64,000 bases of DNA, taken from NCBI RefSeq assembly GCF_900107815.1, contig NZ_FNRK01000004.1, positions 62,001 through 126,000 of the forward strand. The letters run 5' to 3'. This stretch comes from Eubacterium aggregans (GTDB lineage Bacteria; Bacillota; Clostridia; Eubacteriales; Eubacteriaceae). Positions 1-9,148 of this stretch are shown here, piece after piece (position 1 is the first letter of the stretch; every line of letters begins with the position of its first letter). The notes beneath the pieces are model-generated. The model did no database searches. It was not told where the DNA came from and was given only the letters and a program-made list of their open reading frames with translations. A program made the position numbers and the translations under genes.

Positions 1-294
1 GCCCTTAAGCTGGCCACCCGGGAAGAAATCGCCACAATCCGGGAATACACCTTAAAGCTCAATGCCATTCTAAAGGCATTCTTCCTGGAACGGGGCGTCA
101 ACCTCATTGATTTCAAGGTCGAATATGGTAAAACCAACGATGGCACCATCGTCTTAGCCGATGAAATCTCACCGGATACCTGCCGGTTCTGGGATGTGAA
201 AACCGGCGAAAAGTTGGATAAGGACCGTTTTAGACGGGATATGGGCGGCATTGAGGAAGCCTACCAGGAAATGATGAAACGGGTCAACGGTTGA
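1..294 (+). CDS. purC: SAICAR synthetase, C-terminal part (cut by window start)
   Basis: Open from base 1 in frame 1 to a TGA at 292-294, so the 5' part lies outside the window. The 97 visible residues match the C-terminal third of phosphoribosylaminoimidazole-succinocarboxamide synthase, which ligates aspartate to CAIR in purine synthesis. The family motif [12 protein letters not shown] is present, followed by the usual short helical end ([14 protein letters not shown]). It is the first visible gene of a purine run in the order purC-F-M-N-H-D. The 225-base gap to purF is the largest in that run. Confidence 0.9.
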   Translation, partial: ALKLATREEIATIREYTLKLNAILKAFFLERGVNLIDFKVEYGKTNDGTIVLADEISPDTCRFWDVKTGEKLDKDRFRRDMGGIEEAYQEMMKRVNG

Positions 295-347
295 TTCACA
301 GAAAATGAGTTAACGGCTGCAATTGCTATTAAGAAACAAAGGAGGGA

Positions 348-478
348 TGGACATATCTTTCGTGTAAGTCCGAATCCGCAAGTAGACGGAACGAAAGCAT
401 ATGTCCAGCACTCCGGGGCATTGCAGAGAGTTTGATCTTAGGCCACTAAAGGAAGCAGGCCGCCTGATTTTTTGTGTT
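348..478 (+). promoter_or_regulatory. Structured leader before purF (unidentified class)
   Basis: The 225-base purC-purF gap contains a long hairpin. Bases 348-363 (TGGACATATCTTTCGT) pair with 391-407 (ACGAAAGCATATGTCCA) with one bulge. An inner TCCG/CGGA pair closes the top. Downstream, CAGG-CCG-CCTG near 461-471 runs into a T6 tract, which could be an attenuator-like terminator about 45 bases before the purF start. I could not match it to the purine, PRPP/ykkC or ZTP riboswitch consensus. Position before purF suggests regulation, but that is inference. Confidence 0.45.
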
Positions 479-519
479 TGGGGGAATTCATAAAACGAGA
501 AGGAATAAACTAGAAAATT

Positions 520-1905
520 ATGAGCAGTATCGATAAATTTCATGATGAGTGCGGTGTTCTCGGGGTATACACCCCAAAGGCCGATATGAACGTATCCCCA
601 CTGTTATACTATGGTCTTTTTGCCCTTCAGCATCGAGGTCAGGAAAGTGCTGGCATTTCCGTCAACCGCGGGGGAAAGATCAATACCCATAAGGATGTGG
701 GATTAGTCAGCGATGTCTTTAAAGGCAATGTCCTGAAAAATCTCAAAGGAAATATCGGCATTGGCCATGTGCGCTACTCCACCTCCGGTGAAGGGGGTGT
801 GATTAACGCCCAGCCCCTGTCCGTCAATCTGACCAGTGGGCAGATTGCCTTGGCCCATAACGGTAATCTGATTAACGACAAGGCCCTCCGGGAAATGCTG
901 GAGGATAACGGGGTGGTCTTCCAGACCACCATCGATACCGAGGTGATGGTGGACTTCATCGCCCGGGGCCTGCGTCATGGCATCATCGAATCCATCCAGC
1001 GCATGGTAGAAATCATCAAAGGGGCCTACGCCCTGGTCATCACCCTGGGGGATAAACTCATCGGTGTCCGGGACCCCTACGGTCTGCGGCCCATTTGTCT
1101 TGGAAAAAAGGATGATATGTTCATTCTAGCCTCCGAAAGCTGCGCCATTGATGCCATCGGCGGAGAGCTGATCCGGGACTTAAACCCTGGTGAAATCGTC
1201 GTGATCGACGAAAATGGTATTCAGTCTTACGGCCAAAATAACTGGGTGGGCAAGCGCTCCTGCATCTTTGAACAAATTTATTTCGCGCGCCCAGATTCCA
1301 TCATGGAGGGGAGCAGCGTGTACCATGCCAGACATCAGGCAGGGATGATCCTTGCCAAGGAGGCCCCAGTGGAAGCCGATGTGGTCATTGGGGTGCCGGA
1401 CTCTGGCATTCCTGCGGCCATTGGCTATTCCACTGCCTCGGGGATTCCCTACGGCATGGGCCTGATTAAGAACAAATACAGCGGACGGACCTTCATTTCC
1501 CCCAATCAGCAGCAGCGGGAGCAAGGGGTACGCATGAAGCTCAATCCTTTAAAAGAGGTTATTGAGGGCAAGCGGGTTATCATCATTGATGACTCCATCG
1601 TTCGGGGGACCACCAGCAAGCGCCTGGTGGAAATCCTCAGGGAAGGCGGGGCCAAAGAGGTCCACTTCCGGGTGACCAGCCCGCCGGTGGCCCACACCTG
1701 CCACTTCGGCATCGATACTCCAAGACGGAAGTATTTAATTGGGGCCAAAAAATCCGTGGAGGAAATCCGGGAAATCCTGGGAGCGGATTCCCTGGCCTAT
1801 ATTTCCCTGGAGGGACTCAATAATTCCGTGGGCGGCGGTACCGAATACTGCCGGGCCTGCTTCGACGGGGACTACCCCATGGAGGTCCCCGTTTTATCTG
1901 AGTAG
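520..1905 (+). CDS. purF: Amidophosphoribosyltransferase
   Basis: Catalyses the first committed purine step, PRPP + glutamine to phosphoribosylamine. The protein has 461 residues, a normal length. A short propeptide precedes Cys11 (DECGVLG), the expected N-terminal glutamine-hydrolysing nucleophile after processing. The N-terminal half is an Ntn glutaminase. The C-terminal half carries the PRPP loop VIIIDDSIVRGTTSKR at about 352-367. Four cysteines (about C248, C394, C444, C447) match the iron-sulfur ligands of the Bacillus-type enzyme, so an oxygen-sensitive Fe-S form is likely. It is the second visible gene of the pur run, 59 bases before purM. Confidence 0.97.
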   Translation: MSSIDKFHDECGVLGVYTPKADMNVSPLLYYGLFALQHRGQESAGISVNRGGKINTHKDVGLVSDVFKGNVLKNLKGNIGIGHVRYSTSGEGGVINAQPLSVNLTSGQIALAHNGNLINDKALREMLEDNGVVFQTTIDTEVMVDFIARGLRHGIIESIQRMVEIIKGAYALVITLGDKLIGVRDPYGLRPICLGKKDDMFILASESCAIDAIGGELIRDLNPGEIVVIDENGIQSYGQNNWVGKRSCIFEQIYFARPDSIMEGSSVYHARHQAGMILAKEAPVEADVVIGVPDSGIPAAIGYSTASGIPYGMGLIKNKYSGRTFISPNQQQREQGVRMKLNPLKEVIEGKRVIIIDDSIVRGTTSKRLVEILREGGAKEVHFRVTSPPVAHTCHFGIDTPRRKYLIGAKKSVEEIREILGADSLAYISLEGLNNSVGGGTEYCRACFDGDYPMEVPVLSE

Positions 1906-1964
1906 CGATAGCGCTCAACACAGTTATTTTAATCATCTAAAAAAAGGTATGAGAAGGAGAGAAA

Positions 1965-2996
1965 ATGCCAAATAATAGTGCTTATAAAGCCGCCGGTGTC
2001 GATGTCGAGGCCGGTTACGAATCCGTACGACTGATGAAGGACGACGTCAAGCGGACCTTTAATGAGTATGTGCTATCCCATCTGGGGGGCTTCGGGGGAC
2101 TTATCGAGCTTCCCGAGGGGTACAAAAAACCGGTGCTGGTTTCCGGTACAGACGGCGTGGGCACCAAGCTCATGATCGCCTTTATGATGGACAAGCACGA
2201 CACCATCGGCATTGACGCCGTGGCCATGTGCGTCAATGATATTCTGTGCCAGGGGGCAAAACCCCTGTTCTTCTTGGACTACATTGCCTGTGGAAAGAAT
2301 CATCCGGAAAAAATAGCCCAAATCGTTTCTGGGGTAGCCGAGGGCTGCGTCCAGGGCGGGATGGCCTTAATCGGTGGGGAAACCGCCGAGATGCCGGATA
2401 TGTACAGTGATGAGGACTATGATTTGGCAGGCTTTGCCGTGGGTGTGGTGGATAAGGACGACATCGTCACGGGCCAGGAAATCGCTGAAGGGGATGTTCT
2501 GGTGGGGCTGCCCTCCTCCGGGGTCCACTCCAACGGATTTTCCCTGGTGCGTAAGCTTTGCTTTAAGGACCTGGGACTCAGTGTGGACACCTATATCGAG
2601 GATTTAGGGGGGACCCTGGGGGAAGCCCTCATTACACCCACCCGGATTTACGTCAAGGCCATGGAGGACGCCATCCTCCCCTTTAAGGTGAAGGGCATGA
2701 GCCATGTCACCGGCGGCGGCTTCTACGAAAACATCCCCCGGATGATCCCTGAGGGCCTGTGCGCCCGGGTGAGCACCGCGGGGATTGAGCCCCTGCCCAT
2801 TTTCTCCTTCTTAAAGGAAGCGGGGAAGGTAGAGGATGCGGCCATGTATTCCACCTTTAACATGGGTATCGGCCTGGTGGTGGCCCTGCCCGCAGATCAG
2901 GCAGACGCCTTTGTGGCCCACCTCCGGAAGAAGGGTGAAAAGCCTGTAATCCTGGGGGATATTGTTGTGGGTGAGGACAAAATCAGACTATGCTAA
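1965..2996 (+). CDS. purM: Phosphoribosylformylglycinamidine cyclo-ligase (AIR synthetase)
   Basis: Closes the imidazole ring, converting FGAM to AIR with ATP. The 343-residue length is typical. The N-terminal AAGVDVEAG and the SGTDGVGTKLMIA segment are PurM signatures, and the glycine-rich VTGGGFYENIPR segment near 250 is the conserved C-terminal core motif. It starts after AGAAGGAGAG and overlaps the purN start by 7 bases, which suggests translational coupling inside the purine operon. No purL or purQ is visible here. Confidence 0.97.
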   Translation: MPNNSAYKAAGVDVEAGYESVRLMKDDVKRTFNEYVLSHLGGFGGLIELPEGYKKPVLVSGTDGVGTKLMIAFMMDKHDTIGIDAVAMCVNDILCQGAKPLFFLDYIACGKNHPEKIAQIVSGVAEGCVQGGMALIGGETAEMPDMYSDEDYDLAGFAVGVVDKDDIVTGQEIAEGDVLVGLPSSGVHSNGFSLVRKLCFKDLGLSVDTYIEDLGGTLGEALITPTRIYVKAMEDAILPFKVKGMSHVTGGGFYENIPRMIPEGLCARVSTAGIEPLPIFSFLKEAGKVEDAAMYSTFNMGIGLVVALPADQADAFVAHLRKKGEKPVILGDIVVGEDKIRLC

Positions 2997-3613
2997 AAAT
3001 TGGTGTGTTAGTATCCGGCGGGGGGACGGACCTCCAATCCGTGATTGACGGGGTCCATGGCAAAACCGGGGAAATCGCCCTGGTGCTGTCCAATAATCCT
3101 GAGGCCTATGGCCTGACCCGGGCCCGGTCGGCCAGCATCCCCACCGCTGTGGTGGTGGAGGCCGACTGCGACGGTGTGGTGGATTTCAACGGGAAGATGG
3201 TGGAAGCTTTACAGGCTGCCGGCGTGGAGCTGGTGGTTTTGGCAGGCTTTATGCGCATCATTACCCCAAACTTTGTGGCAGCCTATCCCCAGGCCATCAT
3301 CAATATTCACCCAGCCCTCATTCCCGCCTTTTGCGGTGAGGGCTTTTATGGGATGCACGTCCATAATGCCGTGTACGATTATGGGGTAAAGGTTACCGGT
3401 GCCACCGTTCACTTTGTCAATGAGGAAGCCGACGGCGGTCCCATCATCGCCCAGCGGGTGGTGGAGATATTAGACGACGACACCCCGGAGAGCATCCAAA
3501 AACGAGTGCTGGCAGTGGAGCATGAGCTATTACCCTGGGTCGTGGAACAATTCTGTTTGGGTCGGGTGAGTGTGGATGGACGCCATGTCCGCATCGATGG
3601 ATCAATCGGTTAG
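2990..3613 (+). CDS. purN: Phosphoribosylglycinamide formyltransferase
   Basis: Transfers a formyl group from 10-formyltetrahydrofolate to GAR. The 207 residues fit the folate-dependent PurN family. The catalytic set is visible: NIHPALIP with His107 and the HFVNEEADGG segment with Asp148, which correspond to N106/H108/D144 of the E. coli enzyme. The segment PAFCGEGFYG is the clostridial-type variant of the usual loop. It starts inside the end of purM and is followed by a 51-base gap before purH with an AATTGGAGG ribosome site. Confidence 0.95.
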   Translation: MLKIGVLVSGGGTDLQSVIDGVHGKTGEIALVLSNNPEAYGLTRARSASIPTAVVVEADCDGVVDFNGKMVEALQAAGVELVVLAGFMRIITPNFVAAYPQAIINIHPALIPAFCGEGFYGMHVHNAVYDYGVKVTGATVHFVNEEADGGPIIAQRVVEILDDDTPESIQKRVLAVEHELLPWVVEQFCLGRVSVDGRHVRIDGSIG

Positions 3614-3664
3614 AATGAGTATGAAATCAGGCAATCGCCTGAAAATTGGAGGAAACCAAAAACC

Positions 3665-5200
3665 ATGAGAGCGTTAATTTCTGTATCGGACAAGACTGGC
3701 ATTGTAGAATTCGCACAAAAGCTGGTGGCCCAGGGTTGGGACATCCTGTCCACCGGCGGCACCGCCCGTGCCCTTCGGGAGGCTGAGGTCCCGGTTCGGG
3801 ACGTCTCGGAAATCACCGGATTCCCAGAGTGTCTGGACGGCCGGGTCAAGACCCTGCATCCCCTGGTCCACGGTGGGATTTTGAATATCCGAAGCAATGA
3901 GGAACACCAAAAGCAATGTGCCGAGCTGGGCATTGAAAACATCGATCTGCTGGTCATCAACCTTTACCCCTTTAAAAACACCATGATGAAGGACGGCGTC
4001 GCCTTCGAGGATTGTATTGAAAACATCGATATCGGCGGTCCGACCATGCTGCGCTCTGCCGCCAAGAATTTCAATGATGTCACCGTCGTGGTGGACCCCG
4101 CGGATTACGCCACTGTTCTAGAAGAAATTGAGGACGAGGGCTACACCACCTACCAGACCCGGTATAACTTGGCCCTGAAGGTCTTTGAAACCACCGCCGC
4201 CTACGATACCATGATCTCCGACTATCTCCGGGGCCATGTGGAAAAGGACCTGCTGGCAGAGGATAAGGTGACCTTTACCTATGAAAAGGTCCAGGATCTG
4301 CGCTACGGCGAGAATCCCCACCAAAAAGCCGCCTTCTACAAGGAAATTGGCAAAAATGTGGGGACCCTGACCTCTGCGGTTCAGCTCCAGGGCAAGGAAC
4401 TGTCCTACAATAACATCAACGATACCAACGGCTCCCTGGAAATCCTCAAGGAATACCGGGATGAACCCACCATCGTTGCGGTGAAGCACGCTAATCCCTG
4501 TGGTGTAGCCAGTGCAGACACCATTGCCGCTGCCTATAAAAAAGCCTACGAAGCCGATCCCACCTCCATCTTCGGGGGGATCATCGCCTCCAATGGGGAA
4601 ATCGATGGGGATACCGCCCGGCAAATGGTGGAAATCTTCCTGGAAGTCATTGTGGCACCGGGCTTTACAGATGAAGCCAAGGCCATTCTCTCCGCCAAGG
4701 AAAACCTGCGCCTGCTGGTGTTAGAGGATATCCTCCACAACGAACCCGGCTACGAAACCAAGAAGGTCATGGGGGGACTGCTGGTCCAGGAACGGGATAC
4801 CAGGGATTATGAAAAGCTGGAAGTGGTTACCGACCGGGCCCCCAGCGATGCCGAAATGGCAGACCTCCTCTTCGCCTGGAAGGCCGTTAAAAACACCAAA
4901 TCCAACGCCATCACCCTGGCCAAGGACAAATGCCTGGTGGCCAACGGCCCCGGACAGGTCAATCGTATCTGGCCCATGGAAAGCTGTGTGGAACACGGCG
5001 GGGACCGCTGTAAAGGGGCCGTGATGGCTTCCGATGCCTTCTTCCCCTTTGACGATGTCTGTAAAGCCGCCGCTGCTGCGGGCATTACCGCCATCATCCA
5101 GCCCGGAGGTGCCGGCCGGGATGCCGACTCCATAAAGGTGTGTAACGCGCATAACATCGCCATGGTATTTACGGGGATGCGGCATTTTAAACATAGCTAG
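3665..5200 (+). CDS. purH: Bifunctional AICAR transformylase / IMP cyclohydrolase
   Basis: Carries out the last two steps to IMP. The 511-residue protein has an N-terminal MGS-like cyclohydrolase domain (about 1-190; [14 protein letters not shown] near 30, DGRVKTLHP near 58). The C-terminal transformylase domain carries KHANPCGVA near 273 and [10 protein letters not shown] near 478. The start ATG follows TTGGAGGAAACC. It sits 12 bases before purD. Sequence and length look intact. Confidence 0.97.
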   Translation: MRALISVSDKTGIVEFAQKLVAQGWDILSTGGTARALREAEVPVRDVSEITGFPECLDGRVKTLHPLVHGGILNIRSNEEHQKQCAELGIENIDLLVINLYPFKNTMMKDGVAFEDCIENIDIGGPTMLRSAAKNFNDVTVVVDPADYATVLEEIEDEGYTTYQTRYNLALKVFETTAAYDTMISDYLRGHVEKDLLAEDKVTFTYEKVQDLRYGENPHQKAAFYKEIGKNVGTLTSAVQLQGKELSYNNINDTNGSLEILKEYRDEPTIVAVKHANPCGVASADTIAAAYKKAYEADPTSIFGGIIASNGEIDGDTARQMVEIFLEVIVAPGFTDEAKAILSAKENLRLLVLEDILHNEPGYETKKVMGGLLVQERDTRDYEKLEVVTDRAPSDAEMADLLFAWKAVKNTKSNAITLAKDKCLVANGPGQVNRIWPMESCVEHGGDRCKGAVMASDAFFPFDDVCKAAAAAGITAIIQPGGAGRDADSIKVCNAHNIAMVFTGMRHFKHS

Positions 5201-5212
5201 AAGGAGAATCTT

Positions 5213-6469
5213 ATGAAAATAATGGTAATTGGCTCCGGGGGACGGGAACACGTCCTCACCTGGAAAATCGCCCAAAGTCCCCGGGTAGATCAAATCTACT
5301 GTGCCCCAGGGAATGGCGGCATGGCACAAATTGCCACCTGCGTTGATCTTTCCGTGGAGGACATCGACGGCTGCGTCGCCTTCGCCCAGGAAAAGGGCAT
5401 CGATCTGGTGGTCGTGGGACCCGAGGTTCCCTTAGTCCTCGGCATGTCCGACGCCATGGCAAAGGCCGGCATCAAGGTCTTTGGCCCCAACGCGAAATGT
5501 GCCCAATTTGAAGGCAGTAAGGCCTTCACCAAAGAATTCCTCTTCCGCCACAATATCCCCACGGCCCTGTATAAAGAGTATACCGCCTACGAGGATATTA
5601 TCAAGGATCTGGGAATCTACGGCTACCCCATGGTCATCAAAGCCGATGGCCTAGCCGCTGGTAAAGGTGTCGTTATCCCCGAAACCGAGGAAGACGCCCG
5701 GGCCGCCATGAAGATGATGATGGAAGACAAAGCCTTCGGCGAAGCCGGGGACAAGGTGGTCATCGAGGAATTCCTCACCGGTACTGAAGCCTCTATTCTC
5801 TGCTTTGTGGACGGCAAAACCATTGTACCCATGGAAAGTGCTCGGGATTACAAACGGGCCTACGACGGGGACAAAGGCACCAATACCGGGGGAATGGGGA
5901 ATTACTCCCCCAATGCCCTCTTTGCCGATGCAGACCTCAATGCACGGATTGAGAAGGAAATCCTCACCCCCATCATTGACGGCTTTATTGCCGACGGCAT
6001 GGATTTTGTGGGGATCCTCTTTATTGGCCTCATGATCAAAGATGGCGTGCCTAAGGTTCTGGAGTTCAATGTTCGCTTTGGAGACCCTGAAGCCCAGGTG
6101 GTCATCCCCCGAATGGATTCCGACATCATCGATATTATGGAAGCCTGCATCGACGGACGCCTGACGGATTGCGACATTCAGTGGAAGGATGACTCCGCTG
6201 TCACCGTCGTCGTCGCCTCCGGCGGTTACCCCGATGCCTACGAAAAAGGCAAGGTCATCACCGGAATCGACACCGTTGAAGGCTGTACTGTCTTTCATGC
6301 CGGCACCAAACTGTCGGACGGTAAACTTCTCACTAACGGCGGCCGGGTCCTCTGCGTTACCGCATTAGGCGCCACCGTGGAAGAAGCCCGGCAGAAGGTG
6401 TACGCCCAGGTAGATAAAATACAATTTGACGGTGCCTTCCACCGGGGGGATATCGCCAAGGGAATTTAA
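5213..6469 (+). CDS. purD: Phosphoribosylamine-glycine ligase
   Basis: ATP-grasp ligase that makes GAR from phosphoribosylamine and glycine. The 418-residue protein starts with the PurD signature MVIGSGGREH and contains the ATP-grasp segment VIKADGLAAGKGV at about 141-153 and EFNVRFGDPEAQ near 283. An AGAAGGAG ribosome site precedes the start. It is the last gene of the purine run and is followed directly by a hairpin with a T7 tract, so transcription probably ends there. Confidence 0.97.
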   Translation: MKIMVIGSGGREHVLTWKIAQSPRVDQIYCAPGNGGMAQIATCVDLSVEDIDGCVAFAQEKGIDLVVVGPEVPLVLGMSDAMAKAGIKVFGPNAKCAQFEGSKAFTKEFLFRHNIPTALYKEYTAYEDIIKDLGIYGYPMVIKADGLAAGKGVVIPETEEDARAAMKMMMEDKAFGEAGDKVVIEEFLTGTEASILCFVDGKTIVPMESARDYKRAYDGDKGTNTGGMGNYSPNALFADADLNARIEKEILTPIIDGFIADGMDFVGILFIGLMIKDGVPKVLEFNVRFGDPEAQVVIPRMDSDIIDIMEACIDGRLTDCDIQWKDDSAVTVVVASGGYPDAYEKGKVITGIDTVEGCTVFHAGTKLSDGKLLTNGGRVLCVTALGATVEEARQKVYAQVDKIQFDGAFHRGDIAKGI

Positions 6470-6496
6470 TGGAATAGAAGCTGCAATCAATCAAGG

Positions 6497-6530
6497 CTGC
6501 TCCACTGATAGTTGGTGGGGCAGTTTTTTT
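6497..6530 (+). terminator. Rho-independent terminator after purD
   Basis: CTGCTCCAC (6497-6505) pairs with GTGGGGCAG (6514-6522) with one mismatch, followed by TTTTTTTT. It lies 28 bases after the purD stop and would end the purine operon. The T-tract runs directly into the short repeat at 6531. Confidence 0.85.
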
Positions 6531-6552
6531 GCGCGTAAGCTAACAGAAGTAT
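6531..6552 (+). repeat. Short dispersed repeat, copy 1 (left half only)
   Basis: GCGCGTAAGCTAACAGAAGTAT here matches GCGCGTTAGCTAACAGAAGTAT at 31030-31051 with one difference. Both copies begin directly after the T-tract of a terminator, so the match extends to about 29 bases with the Ts included. The second copy has a complementary right half that folds back; this copy does not, so it looks truncated. Confidence 0.6.
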
Positions 6553-6719
6553 ACAGGAAGAAATTAATTCATAAAAACACATTTCTATCCTTGTATTGTC
6601 AATTAACAGGGGGTACAATGCATGATATGTCCGATCCATTGAGATACAATAAGTGGTAAATGGGTATATTATAAAGAGGACCCAATTTGATGGGTCATAT
6701 AAACAGGAGGAGAGAGATC

Positions 6720-7058
6720 ATGGGAGGCGTTTACTTTATTTTAGTGATGGCAGCTCTGATGTTTGCCATCAGCATTACCTTGCTGGCTGGGAAGGGGAGC
6801 TGGCTCATTGCGGGCTACAACACCGCATCGCCAGAGGAAAAAGCCAAATACGATGAGAAAAAAATGTGCCGGGCCATGGGGATTTTCTGTCTCTTACTCA
6901 CGCTGCTGCTCTGCGCCATGGCTTATTTGGGCTATCGGTTGGAAGCAGGACTCATGGCAGAGCAGGCCATGCTTCCCTTTTCCATCTTTTTCATCCTGGT
7001 GGTGGTACTGGCGGTAGTGGCCACGATGTTTTATACGAATCGGCGGTGTCGGAGATGA
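6720..7058 (+). CDS. DUF3784 family membrane protein
   Basis: A 112-residue protein with three predicted membrane helices: one near the N-terminus, one around 45-65 and one around 80-105. It ends in a basic NRRCRR tail. GKGSWLIAGYNTASPEEKAKYDEKK is typical of DUF3784, a family of unknown function common in Bacillota; the first 20 residues of that string lie at about 23-42. I chose the ATG at 6720 because AGGAGG at 6705-6710 is well spaced; an upstream ATG at 6687 lacks such a site. Its stop overlaps the maf start (ATGA), so the two are probably co-translated. Confidence 0.8.
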   Translation: MGGVYFILVMAALMFAISITLLAGKGSWLIAGYNTASPEEKAKYDEKKMCRAMGIFCLLLTLLLCAMAYLGYRLEAGLMAEQAMLPFSIFFILVVVLAVVATMFYTNRRCRR

Positions 7059-7675
7059 GGCGGCTTCTTCTAGAAAAATGGGCAAATTGGCGAATTATCC
7101 TGGCGTCAGCATCTCCCCGACGCAAGGCACTCTTTGAACCGTTGGGCCTGCCCTTTGAAATCATCCCGGCCTGTGGTCCGGAGGTGCAAAGGGGAGAGAC
7201 ACCGGAAACAGTGGCCATGAACCTGGCCGAGGCAAAGACCCAGGAGGTGGCCCAGTTGGTGTGGGCAGAGGGGCGCGCGCCAGATACCCTGGTGATTGGT
7301 GCGGACACCATGGTAGTTTGTGAGACGGATATTCTGGGAAAGCCAGTGGATGCTGCGGATGCCAAAAGAATGCTAGCCCGGCTGTCAGGCCATAGCCATC
7401 GGGTGATTACAGGGGTAAGCCTCATTGCCCGGGCGGGGGATACTCTTTATAAACATGGCTTTTATGAAAGCACCACCGTCACTTTTCATTCCATGACGGC
7501 GGCAGAAATCGCAGACTATGTGGCTACTGGAGAGCCAATGGATAAGGCAGGGGCCTACGGCATCCAAGGTCTGGGGGGCCATTTCATCCAAGGGATTAAC
7601 GGAGATTACAATAACGTGGTTGGCCTGCCAATGGCCCGGCTGCACCGGGAATTGATGGAAATGGTAGTGGAGTAA
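7055..7675 (+). CDS. maf: Maf-type nucleoside triphosphate pyrophosphatase
   Basis: House-cleaning dNTP/NTP pyrophosphatase of the Maf/YhdE family, linked to septum inhibition in Bacillus. The 206-residue form carries the signature SASPRR at about 18-23, GADTMVV near 88 and the conserved KAGAYGIQGLG segment near 163. The ATG at 7055 overlaps the stop of the DUF3784 gene. The frame stays open upstream of 7055 but that part overlaps the DUF3784 gene and looks unlike Maf. No terminator is evident in the 92 bases before the convergent ModE-like gene. Confidence 0.93.
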   Translation: MRRLLLEKWANWRIILASASPRRKALFEPLGLPFEIIPACGPEVQRGETPETVAMNLAEAKTQEVAQLVWAEGRAPDTLVIGADTMVVCETDILGKPVDAADAKRMLARLSGHSHRVITGVSLIARAGDTLYKHGFYESTTVTFHSMTAAEIADYVATGEPMDKAGAYGIQGLGGHFIQGINGDYNNVVGLPMARLHRELMEMVVE

Positions 7676-7767
7676 TACCGCCACATTAACCGGAGCATTG
7701 TTCATTTGTATGGATACCTGGGCAATATTATACAAAGATCAGTAGGGAATATCTTTACGACAGCGCT

Positions 7768-8118
7768 TTAAGTGGTTTCGTTCTGGAAAACATGGGCGAA
7801 GGCCTTTTCGGAATAGGCCCGAACCTGGGCTTCAAAGCGCAGGTATTTTTCCATGAAAGCACGACATTCCTGGGTGAGTTCTGCACCGCCGCCACCCTTT
7901 CCGCCGGTAGTGGAATTGAGGAGCTTACACTCCAGGTTTTCTTCGGCTGTTTTAATGAGCCGCCAGGCTTTGGAATAAGCCATTCCCATTTCGATGGCGG
8001 CGGCGCGAAGGGAGTGACGCTGGTCCACGCGCTGGAGCAGCTCCACAATGCCGGGGCCGAAAAATTTTTCATCCCGAAATAATCGGATTTGAATCGAATA
8101 ATGGAGGTCTTGCATCAT
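7768..8118 (-). CDS. ModE-like winged-helix regulator (DNA-binding domain only)
   Basis: A 116-residue protein matching the N-terminal LysR-type helix-turn-helix domain of molybdate regulator ModE. RHSLRAAAIEMGMAYSKAWRLI at about 34-55 is the recognition region; the quoted string is split here as RHSLRAAAIEMG and MAYSKAWRLI. The TTGGKGGGGAELT turn is typical of this subfamily. The molybdate-binding TOBE/MOP domains of full ModE are absent, which is common in Clostridia. It is divergent from yqeB, and the shared intergenic region holds an inverted repeat resembling a ModE site. Role inferred: control of molybdenum hydroxylase or selenium genes. Confidence 0.85.
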   Translation of the reverse strand: MMQDLHYSIQIRLFRDEKFFGPGIVELLQRVDQRHSLRAAAIEMGMAYSKAWRLIKTAEENLECKLLNSTTGGKGGGGAELTQECRAFMEKYLRFEAQVRAYSEKAFAHVFQNETT

Positions 8119-8170
8119 GCTCTGCCTTTCTAATGACTGAGAAATTTTTACTGCTGATAAGATAAGATTC

Positions 8171-8214
8171 TTGACAGATTTGTCATCAAGTGTTATTCTC
8201 TTTGGTGAATAACG
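8171..8214 (+). promoter_or_regulatory. Promoter for yqeB-selD with ModE-like inverted repeat
   Basis: TTGACA (8171-8176), a 17-base spacer and TATTCT (8194-8199) form a plausible sigma-A promoter toward yqeB. The -10 is inside a perfect inverted repeat: GTTATTC at 8192-8198 and GAATAAC at 8207-8213. The E. coli ModE site has CGTTATAT-type arms, so the half-sites look related. Regulation by the adjacent ModE-like protein is inference. Confidence 0.6.
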
Positions 8215-8309
8215 ACTTAAATAATCCAGTAGCTCTTTAAAAAAAGTATATCACTTGGGAGAGTGCATCGTCAATTGCGGATTTAGTACAAAGATATGGG
8301 GAGGGACTT

Positions 8310-9113
8310 ATGCGGGTCATTATAAAGGGTGCGGGAGAAATGGCCACGGGTGTGGCCCATCGGCTCCATCAATCGGGATTTGAAATCATAATGACTGACC
8401 TTACCCAGCCGACCACCATTCGCCGAAGGGTGGCCTTCTCCCGGGCCATCGATGAAGGCAGAGCGGAGATTGAAGGTGTCGTGGCCCGCCGAACCAGCAG
8501 CGATGAGATTGGGGCGGTTTTAGAAAATGGCGATATTGCGGTGGTACCTTCCCGGGACGGCAGTTGGTACGGCAGCGGCCAGGGATGCATTCTGGTGGAT
8601 GCCGTCATGGCGAAATACAATACCGGGACGGCCATCACTGATGGAGACCTGGTTATTGCCCTTGGACCGGGATTTGAGGTCTTAAAGGACTGCCATGCGG
8701 TGGTGGAGGCCTTCCGGGGACATCATCTTGGGAAGGTGTACTATCAGGGATGTGCCCTGGCACCCCCGGAACTGCCGGAGCGGAATAACGGACCCCGGGA
8801 GCTGCGGATGCTCCGGGCTCCTGGCAGCGGGCTCTTTTATCCACTGAAGGAAATCGGACAGCGGGTAGAGGAGGGGGAAATCATCGCCCAAACCGGGGAT
8901 CTCCCCGTAGCGGCCCGGGTGTCCGGCATTCTAAGGGGTATCCTTCCCAAGGGAACGCCGGTGCACCATGGCATGAAGGCTGGAGAAATTGACCCGGACT
9001 GCCAGCCCGAGGATTGTTTTACCATTTCGGCGGAGGCCCGGGCAGTGGGCGGGGCTGTTTTGGAAGCAATCCTGCATCTGCGGAATAAACAAGGTGTGAA
9101 ATACAATAAGTGA
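8310..9113 (+). CDS. yqeB: YqeB/EF2563-family selenium-dependent molybdenum hydroxylase accessory protein
   Basis: A 267-residue protein of the EF2563 (YqeB) family, which marks genomes with selenium-dependent molybdenum hydroxylases. Its N-terminus has a Rossmann-like start, VIIKGAGEMATGVAHRL. The middle has QGCILVDAVMAK and IALGPGFE, typical of the family, and the C-terminal half looks like a biotinyl/lipoyl-like insert (VEEGEIIAQTGDLPVAARVSG). The biochemical activity is not established. It starts after GGGGAGGG and its stop overlaps possible selD starts, so it is probably coupled to selD. Confidence 0.88.
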   Translation: MRVIIKGAGEMATGVAHRLHQSGFEIIMTDLTQPTTIRRRVAFSRAIDEGRAEIEGVVARRTSSDEIGAVLENGDIAVVPSRDGSWYGSGQGCILVDAVMAKYNTGTAITDGDLVIALGPGFEVLKDCHAVVEAFRGHHLGKVYYQGCALAPPELPERNNGPRELRMLRAPGSGLFYPLKEIGQRVEEGEIIAQTGDLPVAARVSGILRGILPKGTPVHHGMKAGEIDPDCQPEDCFTISAEARAVGGAVLEAILHLRNKQGVKYNK

Positions 9114-9148
9114 TGGCAAAATGGATTAATTCAGATGGAGAGAAAAGC

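Noticed and set aside
348-478. ZTP or purine riboswitch before purF
   Set aside because: The hallmark strings of those classes are not present in order. Left as unidentified.
5651-6298. A 215-residue open frame on the minus strand
   Set aside because: It is antisense to purD and lacks a ribosome site.
9110-9148. Longer N-terminus for selD from GTG 9110 or ATG 9113
   Set aside because: The added residues do not look like SelD, and the ATG at 9149 has a better-spaced GGAGAG site. I cannot exclude the longer form.
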